Part shown: piece after piece, positions 8,835 through 18,415 of the stretch
Layout: each line of letters starts with the position of its first letter
Position numbering within the stretch: the first letter of the stretch is position 1
DNA from: Acetobacter nitrogenifigens DSM 23921 = NBRC 105050
Lineage (GTDB): Bacteria; Pseudomonadota; Alphaproteobacteria; Acetobacterales; Acetobacteraceae
Length of the DNA: 64,000 nucleotides
Reading direction: 5' to 3'
Assembly: GCF_000429165.1 (NCBI RefSeq)
Contig: NZ_AUBI01000015.1
Coordinates: forward strand, 1-64,000
The notes under the pieces: model-generated
What the model saw: only the letters and a program-made list of their open reading frames with translations
Told to the model about the DNA's origin: nothing
The model's database searches: none
Made by a program: the position numbers and the translations under genes

Positions 8835-10007
8835 ATGAATGACTGCCTGATGAATCCCGATCTTCCCGCGCTTTTACGACTGTTTCGAACCGAAAACGTC
8901 GGGCCGGTCACATGGCGGCGGCTTATGGACGAATGCGGTTCTGCAACGAACGCGCTGGCGGCTCTGCCGGAACGGGCGAAACGGGGAGGGCGACGCGCGC
9001 CATTGGCGATTCCGGATCAGGATGTGGTCGAGCGCGAAATAGAAGGTGTGGTGAAGCTCGGCGGGCGGATGGTGACGCTGTTCGACCCGGACTACCCGCC
9101 GCTTCTGGCCGAATTGCCTGACACCCCGCCAATCCTGTCCGTGCTGGGGTCGTCGGCGTGCCTCGCTTCGGGCGGGGTCGGGATTGTGGGCGCGCGCAAT
9201 GCGTCGGCGGCGGGCATGCGCTTTGCCGAGAGTCTGGCGACCGAACTTTCTCAGGCGGGCATGACGGTCGTCTCCGGGCTTGCCCGAGGGATCGACGGCG
9301 CGGCCCATGCGGGCGCTCTTGCGGGGCGACCCTTTCCTGAATGGGGCGGCACGGTGGCTGCGATCGCGGGTGGTCTGGATATCGTCTACCCGCAGGAACA
9401 TGCGGCGTTGCAGCGTCGGATCGCCGAGGGCGGCGCGGTCGTGACGGAAGCGCCGTTGGGGACGACGCCTCAGGCGAGGCATTTTCCGCGTCGTAACAGG
9501 CTCATCGCCGGGCTCAGTCTCGGGACGGTGGTTGTCGAGGCGGCGTTTCACTCCGGTAGCCTGATCACCGCAAAACTGGCCGATGCGTATAGCCGACAGG
9601 TTTTCGCCGTTCCCGGTTCGCCTCTCGATCCGCGATGCAGGGGCAGCAATAACCTGCTCCGCAATGGCGCGCGGCTGGCGGAGGGGATCGACGATATCCT
9701 GCCCTGTCTCCGGAACGCGTCCAAAGCGGGCGGCGCGCGGTTTGGCGGATTTGCGGAGCGGCCGTCTGCGTGGGGAGCGCCAGGCGTTGAAGGGAGCGCC
9801 ATCGTGGACGCCGATCTTGACAAGGCGCGGGAGAGGGTGCTGTCGCTGCTGTCGTACGCTCCCGTCCCGGTTGACGATCTGGTTGGGCGCTGCCAGTTCT
9901 CCGTCTCGGTCGTGCTTTCAGCATTGGCCGAACTCGAACTCGCCGGGCGGGCTGAAATCCTTCCCGGAGGGAGCGTTATTCTTTTGACGCCGCCTGCCGC
10001 GGACTGA
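8835..10007 (+). CDS. dprA: DNA-processing protein DprA
   Basis: Binds incoming single-stranded DNA during natural transformation and loads RecA. The product of about 390 residues shows an N-terminal helical region (LLRLFRTENVGPVTWRRL), the Rossmann-like core with VGARNASAAGMRFA, SGLARGIDGAAHAGAL, GGLDIVYPQEHAAL, the PRRNRLIAGLS motif and VFAVPGSPLDPRCRGSN, and a C-terminal winged-helix region (about 320-390) as in alphaproteobacterial DprA. ATG 8835 and ATG 8850 are both possible starts and neither has a good ribosome site. topA follows after 36 bases on the same strand, a dprA-topA order common in alphaproteobacteria. Confidence 0.95.
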   Translation: MNDCLMNPDLPALLRLFRTENVGPVTWRRLMDECGSATNALAALPERAKRGGRRAPLAIPDQDVVEREIEGVVKLGGRMVTLFDPDYPPLLAELPDTPPILSVLGSSACLASGGVGIVGARNASAAGMRFAESLATELSQAGMTVVSGLARGIDGAAHAGALAGRPFPEWGGTVAAIAGGLDIVYPQEHAALQRRIAEGGAVVTEAPLGTTPQARHFPRRNRLIAGLSLGTVVVEAAFHSGSLITAKLADAYSRQVFAVPGSPLDPRCRGSNNLLRNGARLAEGIDDILPCLRNASKAGGARFGGFAERPSAWGAPGVEGSAIVDADLDKARERVLSLLSYAPVPVDDLVGRCQFSVSVVLSALAELELAGRAEILPGGSVILLTPPAAD

Positions 10008-10043
10008 TGAACAGACCCGCTCGCACGCTGGCCCGGAGTGACA

Positions 10044-12776
10044 ATGACTGACGTCGTCGTGGTTGAATCGCCCGCCAAGGCTAAGACGATCAACAAGTAC
10101 CTCGGGGATGGCTACACGGTTCTCGCGTCGTTCGGCCATGTCCGCGATCTGCCTCCCAAGGACGGTTCGGTTCGTCCCGAAGAGGGGTTCGCCATGGACT
10201 GGCAGGCCGATGAGCGCGGTCAGAAGCAGGTCGCGGCGATCGTAAAGGCTCTGAAGGGCGCTGACACACTGTATTTGGCGACTGACCCGGATCGCGAAGG
10301 CGAAGCGATTTCCTGGCATGTGCAGGCGATGCTGGCCGAGCGCAAGGCGCTTGAGGGCGTGCATGTCCGCCGCGTGACATTCAACGAGATCACGAAGGGC
10401 GCGATCAAGGAGGCGATGGCGCATCCGCGCGATCTCGACCTACCGCTGATCGAAGCCTATCTGGCCCGTCGCGCGCTCGATTACCTCGTGGGCTTCACGC
10501 TCTCTCCCGTGTTGTGGCGCAAGCTGCCGGGATCGAAGAGCGCGGGTCGCGTCCAGTCGGTGTCGCTGCGCCTGATCTGCGAGCGCGAAGCCGAGATCGA
10601 GGTCTTCAAGGCCCGTGAATACTGGACTGTCGGCGCGACGTTCATGACGCCCGCAGGCGCTCCGTTCACCGCGCGCCTGACGCACCTCGACGGCAAGAAG
10701 CTGGAGCAGTTCGACCTTGCGACGGAAGAGCAGGCCCATGCCGCGCGTGACGCGGTCGCAGCCGGGACGTTCTCCGTTCGCTCCGTCGAACGCAAGAAGG
10801 TCCGCCGCAATCCGCCGCCGCCGTTCACCACGTCAACCCTGCAGCAGGAAGCGTCCCGCAAGCTTGGTATGGGCGCGCAGGGGACGATGCGCACGGCGCA
10901 GCAGCTTTATGAAGGCATGGACATCGGCGGAGAGACCGTCGGCCTGATCACATATATGCGAACTGACGGCGTCACGATGGCGAATGACGCCATCGCTGAC
11001 ATTCGCCGTCACATCGGATCGGACTTTGGTGCGAATTATGTGCCGCCTCAGCCGCGTGTCTACACGACGAAGGCCAAGAACGCACAGGAAGCGCATGAAG
11101 CCGTGCGTCCGACAGATGTCAGCCGCACGCCTGCGTCCATGGCTCGTTATCTTAACGACGACCAGCGTCGGTTGTACGAGCTTATCTGGAAGCGCGCGGT
11201 CGCCAGCCAGATGCAGTCGGCTGAACTCGATCAGGTGGCTGTGGACATCGCCGACGGCGCAGGGCGCGCGACCTTGCGCGCCACCGGTTCCATCGTTGCG
11301 TTCGACGGCTTCCTGAAGCTGTATTCCGAAGGTCGGGACGAGACGGACAAGGCCGCCGACGACGAAAGCCGCATGCTGCCGCCGATGGCCGAACGCGACC
11401 CCCTCAAACGCGGGGACGTGACGGCCGAGCAGCATTTTACCCAACCTCCGCCGCGTTATTCGGAAGCCTCTCTGGTCAAGAAGATGGAGGAGATCGGCAT
11501 CGGCCGTCCTTCCACCTACGCGTCGATCCTGACCGTGCTGCGCGATCGCAACTACGTGCGACTGGAGAACCGGCGTTTCGTGCCGGAGGACCGCGGGCGT
11601 CTGGTCACGGCGTTCCTCGTGTCATTCTTCGAACGCTACGTGGACACGCAGTTCACGGCCGGGCTGGAGGAGCAACTCGACGATATCTCTGGCGGACGCG
11701 CGGACTGGCGCGCCGTGATGAGCGCGTTCTGGGATGCCTTCTCGGCGGCGGTCGCGCAGACGAAGGAACTGACGATCACGGACGTGATCGACGCGCTGGA
11801 CCGAGACCTTGGGCCGCATTTCTTCCCGCCGCAGCCGGATGGCGCGGATGCGCGCCGCTGCGTCGCCTGCGGGTCGGGACGGCTGGGACTTAAACTGGGG
11901 CGCTACGGCGCGTTCATTGGCTGCTCGAATTATCCTGAATGCCAATACACGCGCCGTCTGGCCGTCGATGGCGGCGAGGGCGAGGGCGGTGACAGCCTCA
12001 AGGACGGCATGCGGCTTCTGGGCCAGCATCCTGTCACGAGCGAAGATATCACAGTCAAGCGGGGGCCCTGGGGGCTCTATGTCCAGCAGGGCGAGCCCGA
12101 CCCGGCGGACAAGAAGGCGAAGCCGAAGCGGGCGTCGCTGCCGCGCGGGCTCGATGGCGATTCCATCACGCTGGAACAGGCAGTCGGCCTGCTGGGGCTG
12201 CCGCGCATCGTTGGCGTCCACCCGGAATTCGGCGAGTCCATCGAGGCCGGTCTTGGACGTTTCGGGCCCTATGTGAAGATGGGCGCTATCTACGGGTCGC
12301 TTGACAAGGACGACGACGTGCTGAGCGTCGGGCTCAATCGGGCCGTGGACGTTCTCGCCAAGAAGCTGGCGTCGGTTCGTACGCTTGGCGCTCATCCGAA
12401 GGACGGTGAGCCGGTAATCGTCCGCAAGGGCAGGTTCGGGCCGTATGTCCAGCATGGCCAAGTGGTGGCGAATCTGCCGCGCGGCGAGAGCATGGACGAC
12501 ACCACGCTCGAGGGCGCCGTCGAATTGCTGGTCGAGAAGGGCAAGCCCCTGAAGCCGAAGGGCAAGGCTGGAGCGAAGAAGGGGGCCAAGGCGAAGCCCA
12601 AGGCGTCTGCGAAGACGTCCGACGACGCTGAAGCGAAGGCTCCGCGTAAAACAGCGGCCAAGGCTGTTGGCAAGGCTGCGTCTGCGACAAAGAAGCCCGC
12701 CGCGAAGGCGAAAGCTCCTGCCAAGCGCAAGGCGACGGCGAAGGCTTCTTCTTCCGAAACTGCGAAGGCCGACTGA
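10044..12776 (+). CDS. topA: DNA topoisomerase I
   Basis: Type IA topoisomerase that relaxes negative supercoils by cutting one strand through a tyrosine link. The 910-residue product starts with the TOPRIM domain (VVVESPAKAKTI, then ATDPDREGEAISWHV with the metal-binding acidic residues). The active-site tyrosine is Tyr304 in LITYMRTDG. A zinc-binding repeat follows (CVACGSGRLGLKL ... CSNYPEC), then degenerate repeats built around GRFGPYV, and a Lys/Ala-rich tail of about 75 residues typical of this group. ATG 10044 is preferred to GTG 10038 because GGAG at 10034-10037 is then correctly spaced. Probably cotranscribed with dprA and possibly rnr. Confidence 0.97.
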   Translation: MTDVVVVESPAKAKTINKYLGDGYTVLASFGHVRDLPPKDGSVRPEEGFAMDWQADERGQKQVAAIVKALKGADTLYLATDPDREGEAISWHVQAMLAERKALEGVHVRRVTFNEITKGAIKEAMAHPRDLDLPLIEAYLARRALDYLVGFTLSPVLWRKLPGSKSAGRVQSVSLRLICEREAEIEVFKAREYWTVGATFMTPAGAPFTARLTHLDGKKLEQFDLATEEQAHAARDAVAAGTFSVRSVERKKVRRNPPPPFTTSTLQQEASRKLGMGAQGTMRTAQQLYEGMDIGGETVGLITYMRTDGVTMANDAIADIRRHIGSDFGANYVPPQPRVYTTKAKNAQEAHEAVRPTDVSRTPASMARYLNDDQRRLYELIWKRAVASQMQSAELDQVAVDIADGAGRATLRATGSIVAFDGFLKLYSEGRDETDKAADDESRMLPPMAERDPLKRGDVTAEQHFTQPPPRYSEASLVKKMEEIGIGRPSTYASILTVLRDRNYVRLENRRFVPEDRGRLVTAFLVSFFERYVDTQFTAGLEEQLDDISGGRADWRAVMSAFWDAFSAAVAQTKELTITDVIDALDRDLGPHFFPPQPDGADARRCVACGSGRLGLKLGRYGAFIGCSNYPECQYTRRLAVDGGEGEGGDSLKDGMRLLGQHPVTSEDITVKRGPWGLYVQQGEPDPADKKAKPKRASLPRGLDGDSITLEQAVGLLGLPRIVGVHPEFGESIEAGLGRFGPYVKMGAIYGSLDKDDDVLSVGLNRAVDVLAKKLASVRTLGAHPKDGEPVIVRKGRFGPYVQHGQVVANLPRGESMDDTTLEGAVELLVEKGKPLKPKGKAGAKKGAKAKPKASAKTSDDAEAKAPRKTAAKAVGKAASATKKPAAKAKAPAKRKATAKASSSETAKAD

Positions 12777-12832
12777 GCGACCAGCCGCAGCGCTCCGCCG
12801 CGGTCTCTTCCCCGAAACCGGGGCGTGAGGCC

Positions 12833-14863
12833 GTGTTGCAGGTTCTGGCTCGGACCGAAGGCGCACTCGGTCCGGGCGATTTGTTGCGCGCATTAGGGTT
12901 GGGGCCGGGCCACAAGGTTGCGCTCCGCACCCTGCTGCATGACATGGCGTTGGACGGCGCGTTCGCCAGTTCGGACCTGGCGGAACGCATACGCGGCGTG
13001 AGGGATTTGCCCGACACGGCGTACGTCGTCGTGACGGGATTTGATCGCAACGATCGCCCGATCGCACGGTTTCTCGATCCTGAACGAGCGACGGGAGAGG
13101 GGCGTGCGGGAGCCCAGCGTGAAGCCGTCATTTTCATGACGCCGGAGCAGCCCGGGCGACCGCCACTTACGCCGGGCGCCAAAGTGCTGGCGCGTCTTCG
13201 CAAACTCGGCGCCGGCCGGTTCGAAGGGCGCACGCTTCGCACCTGCGACGTCCGCCGTCTGGTCGGGCGCCTGAGCGCTTCGTCCGGGGAGGACCGACTG
13301 ACCCTCGATGCCGGAAGGGCGGGGCTCTGGAGCGTTGAAGCAGGTTCGTCCGGGGACGTCGGGGATGCTGTCGTCGCAGTGGCGGAGCCGGTCTCCGGCG
13401 CTTCCGGACGGGGCGGTCGCGCACGTCTTCTCGCTACTCTTGGCTATGCCAACGATCCGGCGGTTCTGACGTCGATGAGCCTGTATGAACACGGGCTGCC
13501 CGCCGGGTTCTCTGACGAGGCCATGACCGAGGCGGAGGCGTTTGGCGACGTCGATGCTGCCGCCGCACTGGCCGATGGGCGCGTAGATTATCGAGATACG
13601 CCCTTCGTGACGATCGACGGCGCCGATTCACGTGATTTCGACGACGCCGTCTGGGCCGCGCGCGATGGTGACGGTTTTCTCTTGCGGATCGCTATCGCCG
13701 ACGTCGCGCATTACGTTCGACCCGGTGGTGTGCTTGATCGGGAAGCGCGTGAGAGGGGACATTCCGTTTATCTGCCGGGACTGGTGGTTCCGATGTTGCC
13801 GCCGCGCCTCTCCGACGATTTGTGCTCGCTGCGTCCAGACGCGGATCGTCTCTGCGTGGTGTTCGAGATTCCGATCGACATTCAGGGGCACGCTGGCGAG
13901 GCGCGGATCGCAAGCGGGGTCATGCGCAGTCGCGCGCGGCTGACTTACGAACAGGCGCAGGAAATGCACGACGGAGCGATGGCAGGGGCCGCGCCCGGAA
14001 GTGACGTCACGGCGTTGTTGGGCGCGTTGTTTGCCGCACATGACGCGTTGCGCTCCGCCGCGGTCGCGCGCGGGGTCCGCGTTGTGGAACGGCAGGAACG
14101 CAAGGTGACGTTCGATCCACTCTCCGGGTGCGTTTCGGTTCGCGTTGCGCCGCGTCTGGACAGCCATCGATTGATCGAATCCTTCATGACGGTCGCGAAT
14201 CATGCGGCGGCGCGGATCATGCGTCGTTGCGCGGCGCCGGGCCTGTTTCGCGTCAATCCACCGATTCCGGATGCTGACGCGGGGAGAGAGGCGCAGCGAT
14301 TCGCCGCTGCGCGATATAGTGCGTCGCCAGCCCCCCATGCCGCTCTGGCGCTGGACGAGTACGCGCATGTCACCAGTCCGATCCGCCGCTATGCGGACCT
14401 GCTTTGTCATCGCGTGCTCGACGGCAGGGCGAACCGTTGCGGGAAAGACACGTTGGAATCGAGAACGGCGCTCGCGAGTCATCTTCGTTTAAGCGAAGCG
14501 AGAAGCGCAGGCGCGGCGCGTGACGCGGAGGAGAGGCTGATCGTCTTCCATCTGGCAGGTTTGTTGGGCGCATCGCTCGACGGTCATGTGTCCGGCGAGA
14601 CCCCGTCAGGATATCTGGTCACGTTGACGGACACTGGCGCAATCGGTCTGTTGATCGACGAAACAGCGTTGCACGATCACGATATGCCGGATTCGATCAC
14701 TCGCGTCGCCTTGCGTTCTGGCGCGCCCGGAAGGGAAGACACAGTTTCAGGCCTGTCCTGTCCTTTGCGTCTTGCAAAGGGAATGGCCGTGCGCGTGCGT
14801 TTGAGCAGCGTCGACCCGGTCACCGCGCGATGCAGGTTCTCTCTTGTGGCCGTCAGTTCATGA
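12833..14863 (+). CDS. rnr: Ribonuclease R (RNB family exoribonuclease)
   Basis: Processive 3'-5' exoribonuclease that degrades structured RNA. The RNB catalytic core has TIDGADSRDFDDAV with the metal-binding aspartates, followed by IAIADVAHYVRPG, and later HVTSPIRRYADLLCHR. A C-terminal S1-like RNA-binding region closes the protein. With GTG 12833 the product is 676 residues, somewhat short at the N-terminus. The frame is open upstream, and the residues before the GTG (PGREAVLQVLART) look like normal N-terminal sequence, so translation may begin further up; the only near candidate is a CTG at 12773 overlapping the topA stop as CTGA. TTG 12836 is also possible. Confidence 0.9.
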   Translation: MLQVLARTEGALGPGDLLRALGLGPGHKVALRTLLHDMALDGAFASSDLAERIRGVRDLPDTAYVVVTGFDRNDRPIARFLDPERATGEGRAGAQREAVIFMTPEQPGRPPLTPGAKVLARLRKLGAGRFEGRTLRTCDVRRLVGRLSASSGEDRLTLDAGRAGLWSVEAGSSGDVGDAVVAVAEPVSGASGRGGRARLLATLGYANDPAVLTSMSLYEHGLPAGFSDEAMTEAEAFGDVDAAAALADGRVDYRDTPFVTIDGADSRDFDDAVWAARDGDGFLLRIAIADVAHYVRPGGVLDREARERGHSVYLPGLVVPMLPPRLSDDLCSLRPDADRLCVVFEIPIDIQGHAGEARIASGVMRSRARLTYEQAQEMHDGAMAGAAPGSDVTALLGALFAAHDALRSAAVARGVRVVERQERKVTFDPLSGCVSVRVAPRLDSHRLIESFMTVANHAAARIMRRCAAPGLFRVNPPIPDADAGREAQRFAAARYSASPAPHAALALDEYAHVTSPIRRYADLLCHRVLDGRANRCGKDTLESRTALASHLRLSEARSAGAARDAEERLIVFHLAGLLGASLDGHVSGETPSGYLVTLTDTGAIGLLIDETALHDHDMPDSITRVALRSGAPGREDTVSGLSCPLRLAKGMAVRVRLSSVDPVTARCRFSLVAVSS

Positions 14864-15003
14864 TCGTGTCGTTCGTGTCGCACAGATGGATGAGCTGTAA
14901 ATCGAGTGTCTGCGAAGGCGTTGCGGCCGGGCAAGTCGCGGGTGAACTGGGATCGCGTCGGAGAGTCTCGATTTCTCCATCGTTGTTCCGACGGGTTTCG
15001 GTC

Positions 15004-16617
15004 ATGCGGTCGCCAAGCAGACGCGGAGGCGCGGCCTCCGTCCTGGCGCCGCTTATGCTCGTGTGGCTCGCCGCCGCCGCGCCGGACACGTCGCCGACCA
15101 CACAGGCCGATCTTGACGTGCCGATGACGCGTTCAGTCCTGCTGACCGCCATGGAGTTTCTTTCCTCGCGCACGCTGGCCCCACATACGGCGAGGGAGTT
15201 CAGTCTCTGGGGCCTGGGCGGCGTCAGCGCGCTGGATCCGGGGCTGCATGTGGAGGAACGTGGTCACGCCGTGACTCTGCTCTCCGGGCAAACGGTGACG
15301 CTCAGCCGCGACGAACCCGCCGAAGGAGACCTGCGCGGCTGGGCGGAACTGGACACCGCGCTGCTGGCGAACGCATGGACCCAGTCCGACACGATACGCG
15401 CCGCGCATGCCGATGGGGTGGTCCAGAGTTTTTTCGACGAGTTGTTCAATCATCTTGATCCCTACTCACGTTATGTCGGTCCTGCGCCAGCGAAGACTGA
15501 TCGGGAGGAGCGCAGCGGCGGCGATGGTGAGATTGGTGTCTCGCTGGGCGAAGACACGACGGTTTCCTCTGGCGGAAGGAGGCGGGCGCGTCACGAGCGC
15601 GAGGTCATCGTCACAGCGGTCAACGCGAACGGACCTGCATGGCCTGCGGGTGTTGATGTTGGCGAGCGTCTGATCAGCGTAGACGGGCGGAGCGTTGCGG
15701 GTCGGGCTCCGGCGGAGATCGAGCAGTCCTTGCGCGGCGCGCCGAACTCTGTCGTGACGTTGCGACTGGCTCCGCCGTTGGGTGGGGCCGCTCGCAACGT
15801 GTCGCTGCGGCGTGCGCAGGTGCCTCCGGAGACTGTGTTTGCGTTCGCCAGCGATCCGCTCGTGGTGCTGCGAATCACCTCCTTCTCATCGGACACGGCG
15901 GAGGAGATGAGCCAGTATCTCGACCAGGCGGCGCAGGACGGAAGAATGCGTGGTCTGGTCATCGATCTGCGGGGTAATCGTGGCGGCGTGCTGCAGCAGG
16001 CGGTCACGGCGGCGGCGCTGTTGATGGATCGGGGCGTCGCCGTCGTGACGCAGGGGCGAGATCCGCAATCGAATCATATCTGGGCGGTTCAGGGCGGCGA
16101 CATGACGAACGGCGCGCCGATTGCAATTCTCGTCGACGGACGCACGGCGAGCGCGGCTGAGATTCTTGCGGCTGCGTTGTCGGACCATCGACGGGCCGTC
16201 GTCATCGGCAGCGCGACGCTGGGCAAGGGGCTCGTGCAGACGGTGGCGCAGTTGCCCGATGGCGGAGAGCTGTTCGTGACATGGAGCCGCGTCATCGCCC
16301 CGTTGGGCTGGCCTCTACAGGGGCTGGGCGTGATGCCCCAGATATGCACCAGCCGCGGCGCAGCGGACGCGCAGCGGCAGATGGACGCCTTGCGTGCAGG
16401 ACGGGCGCTTGATTCCCGTAGCGTTGTGCGATCGCGAGAGGTTCGTCTGCCGGACAGCGTTTCGCAATTGCTCGACATCCGCAAGGCCTGTCCGGCCGCG
16501 CTTGGCGGAGATAATGATCTCGATCAGGCCCGGGTGCTTCTTGGCGACCGGACGGCTTATCGCGCGGCTTTGGAGATGGTTCCCGAAGGGACGCAGACGG
16601 CGGCGCCGAAGGAGTAG
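15004..16617 (+). CDS. S41 family C-terminal processing peptidase
   Basis: Secreted or periplasmic serine peptidase of the CtpA/Prc type. ATG 15004 gives about 537 residues with a basic start and a hydrophobic signal (SVLAPLMLVWLAAAA). Then come a PDZ domain with GEIGVSLGE, AGVDVGERLISVDGRSV and SVVTLRLAPP, and the peptidase core with LRITSFSSDTAEEM, LRGNRGGVLQQAV, the nucleophile serine in GRTASAAEILAAAL and the general-base lysine in LGKGLVQTV. The Ser-Lys pair appears intact. The open frame extends back to 14830, overlapping rnr, but nothing upstream looks like a better start. The next gene begins four bases after the stop, so the two are likely cotranscribed. Confidence 0.88.
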   Translation: MRSPSRRGGAASVLAPLMLVWLAAAAPDTSPTTQADLDVPMTRSVLLTAMEFLSSRTLAPHTAREFSLWGLGGVSALDPGLHVEERGHAVTLLSGQTVTLSRDEPAEGDLRGWAELDTALLANAWTQSDTIRAAHADGVVQSFFDELFNHLDPYSRYVGPAPAKTDREERSGGDGEIGVSLGEDTTVSSGGRRRARHEREVIVTAVNANGPAWPAGVDVGERLISVDGRSVAGRAPAEIEQSLRGAPNSVVTLRLAPPLGGAARNVSLRRAQVPPETVFAFASDPLVVLRITSFSSDTAEEMSQYLDQAAQDGRMRGLVIDLRGNRGGVLQQAVTAAALLMDRGVAVVTQGRDPQSNHIWAVQGGDMTNGAPIAILVDGRTASAAEILAAALSDHRRAVVIGSATLGKGLVQTVAQLPDGGELFVTWSRVIAPLGWPLQGLGVMPQICTSRGAADAQRQMDALRAGRALDSRSVVRSREVRLPDSVSQLLDIRKACPAALGGDNDLDQARVLLGDRTAYRAALEMVPEGTQTAAPKE

Positions 16618-16621
16618 GGGC

Positions 16622-16960
16622 GTGACGGAAGCACGACTTAAGACAGGTTTATGGGTCAGCGCTGCGCTGCGAACTGCGGCGCAAGGTGGTCGCTCCGCCA
16701 TGCGGTTGCGGCGTGGGGACGAGGATGCGGGCGGCGTGCTGGCGGTGCTGGTTGATCGGAGCGGCGGCTCGGTCGTGTTGACGCAGACTCGCACGCCGGA
16801 TGGAGAGCGGGCGTGGATGCGCGGCACCGGGGCGGAGCCTGTGCCCGCGGCGGACGCTGACGCTTATGTCGCGCGGCAGGTGGCTCGGGATCCGGATTTG
16901 TGGGTTCTTGAGTTCGAGAGCGATGATTTGACCCCGCCATTCGAGGCTCGTGTATTATGA
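16622..16960 (+). CDS. DUF1491 family protein
   Basis: Small protein of 112 residues, beginning with GTG 16622 behind AAGGAG (16609-16614). It matches the alphaproteobacterial DUF1491 family: RLKTGLWVSAALRTA, RRGDEDAGGVLAVLVDR, QTRTPDGERAWMRGTG and a late WVLEFES. No function is known. It directly follows the S41 peptidase gene with a four-base gap, so it is probably in the same transcript. Confidence 0.85.
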   Translation: MTEARLKTGLWVSAALRTAAQGGRSAMRLRRGDEDAGGVLAVLVDRSGGSVVLTQTRTPDGERAWMRGTGAEPVPAADADAYVARQVARDPDLWVLEFESDDLTPPFEARVL

Positions 16961-17192
16961 GGCGTGGGCAATCGAACGTTGCGACCAATCGGGCTTGATC
17001 GCGTTGATTTCGGTTGCGGAGCGCTATCTTGGCGTCGTGCTCGATGAGTGCGGGCGACGATCGGCGGGCGATGTCGTGACAAGGGGGACGCATTGGCGCA
17101 GGCTCGGTGAGTTGCGCGATCCGTCACTTTCGGCAAATAGAATGCGAAACGATGAACAGATACAGTCGCGATGCCCTGTGGGGCGCGGCGTA

Positions 17193-17210
17193 GCCGGCGG
17201 TCGAGCCGGC
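17193..17210 (+). promoter_or_regulatory. Leader hairpin before the OmpA-like gene
   Basis: GCCGGC, six bases, GCCGGC forms a small GC hairpin ending a few bases before the GAGGAG ribosome site (17215-17220) of the OmpA-like gene. It may affect message stability or initiation; no known family. The rest of 16961-17227 shows no supported gene. Confidence 0.35.
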
Positions 17211-17227
17211 GGGATGAGGAGAACCAG

Positions 17228-18370
17228 ATGAGACTGCGTTACGGGTTTCTCGCAGGATCGATCCTGTCTGCGCCGCTCACCGTCGCCGCTCTGCCTTCCG
17301 CAGCGTTGGCTCAGCCCGTGCAGGGGCTGTATGTGGCGGGCGAAGGCGGCGCGACCTTCAATCAGGATCAGCGCGTTCGATCGAGCTCCATGTTCCCGGA
17401 CGGTCGCGATCGCTGGAAAACCGGCGCGGTAGGGATCGGGTCGATCGGCTACGGTCTGGGCAACGGTTTCCGTGTCGAGATCGAAGGCAATTACCGCAAC
17501 ATGGGTTACGATCGCTTCGTGTCCGGCGGCGTGCAGGGGCGCGCCGACGGACGGCGTCAGACCTATGGAGCGATGGCGAACGCGCTGTTCGATCTGGATA
17601 TCGGCAAGAGCTGGCTGTTCCCCTATTTCGGCGCGGGCGTCGGTTATGGCTGGACGGCGATGAATACGTCGGTCACTGCGCCAGGCAACACGTTTGCGCA
17701 GCATATTGGCGGCACTTACGGCGCGTTCACCTATCAGGGCATCTTTGGTCTTTCGATGCCGATACCATGGGTGGTCGGTCTGTCCGCTACGGCGGAGTAC
17801 AGATTCTGGACCATGCTCGGCCCGCAATCTCATGGCGCGACGGCGTGGGGCACGGTCGGCGGGCGCGACGTTTCCAAGGAATACAGCTTCGCCTCGGGGC
17901 ATCGTGACACCGTCACGGACTTTAATCACTCTCTGATGCTGGGCCTGCGTTACGAGTTCAATCCGGCGCCGCCGCCCCCGCCGCCCGCGCCGGAAGTCAT
18001 GCCTGCGCCGACGCCGGCTGCGGCAAGGACCTACCTCGTGTTCTTCGATTGGGATCGATCCGAACTTACTGCTCGGGCCCGCTCAATTGTGGCGGTGGCC
18101 GCGCAGGCGTCGGTGCATACGACGGTGACGCGGATTGAAGTGTCGGGTTACACGGACAACTCCGCCGCTCATCCGGGTGCGCGCGGTGAGAAATACAACA
18201 TGGCGCTGTCAATGCGCCGTGCGGACGCCGTCAAGGCGGAACTGGTGCGCGATGGCGTGGCGGGATCGGTGATCGACGTCCACGGGTATGGACAGTCGCA
18301 TCCATTGGTTCAGACGGCGGCTGACACGCGCGAGCCGCAGAACCGTCGCGTCGAAATTATACTTCGCTGA
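17228..18370 (+). CDS. OmpA-like outer membrane protein (beta-barrel plus OmpA C-terminal domain)
   Basis: A 380-residue outer-membrane protein. A signal peptide (MRLRYGFLAGSILSAPLTVA, cleavage after ALAQ-like residues) leads into an eight-stranded-type barrel of about 220 residues rich in aromatic/Gly strands (GLYVAGEGGATFNQD, FRVEIEGNYRNMGYD, HSLMLGLRYEF). A Pro-rich hinge follows, then a C-terminal OmpA domain that binds peptidoglycan: YLVFFDWDRSELT, EVSGYTDNSA, NMALSMRRADAVKAEL and EPQNRRVEI. It likely anchors the outer membrane to the wall. ATG 17228 has a good GAGGAG site. The domain pattern matches the abundant OmpA-like proteins of acetic acid bacteria. Confidence 0.9.
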   Translation: MRLRYGFLAGSILSAPLTVAALPSAALAQPVQGLYVAGEGGATFNQDQRVRSSSMFPDGRDRWKTGAVGIGSIGYGLGNGFRVEIEGNYRNMGYDRFVSGGVQGRADGRRQTYGAMANALFDLDIGKSWLFPYFGAGVGYGWTAMNTSVTAPGNTFAQHIGGTYGAFTYQGIFGLSMPIPWVVGLSATAEYRFWTMLGPQSHGATAWGTVGGRDVSKEYSFASGHRDTVTDFNHSLMLGLRYEFNPAPPPPPPAPEVMPAPTPAAARTYLVFFDWDRSELTARARSIVAVAAQASVHTTVTRIEVSGYTDNSAAHPGARGEKYNMALSMRRADAVKAELVRDGVAGSVIDVHGYGQSHPLVQTAADTREPQNRRVEIILR

Positions 18371-18381
18371 CGCCTGGACAG

Positions 18382-18407
18382 CCACGGCCCCCTTTGTGGG
18401 GCCGTGG
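18382..18407. terminator. Hairpin between the convergent OmpA-like gene and cysK
   Basis: Perfect ten-base stem CCACGGCCCC / GGGGCCGTGG with loop CTTTGT, lying between two converging genes. It has no long T-run, so it may act as a weak two-way terminator. Confidence 0.65.
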
Positions 18408-18415
18408 CGACTGTT

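Noticed and set aside
8360-8842. Plus-strand frame after the UdgX gene (160 codons)
   Set aside because: No ribosome site, no family, and a sequence with many Cys/Arg/Trp residues unlike a real protein; the opposite strand has a better, though weak, crotonase-like match.
16950-17231. Frame of 93 codons between the DUF1491 and OmpA-like genes
   Set aside because: Overlaps the DUF1491 end and runs through the OmpA-like ribosome site; Arg/Gly-rich composition and no recognisable family.
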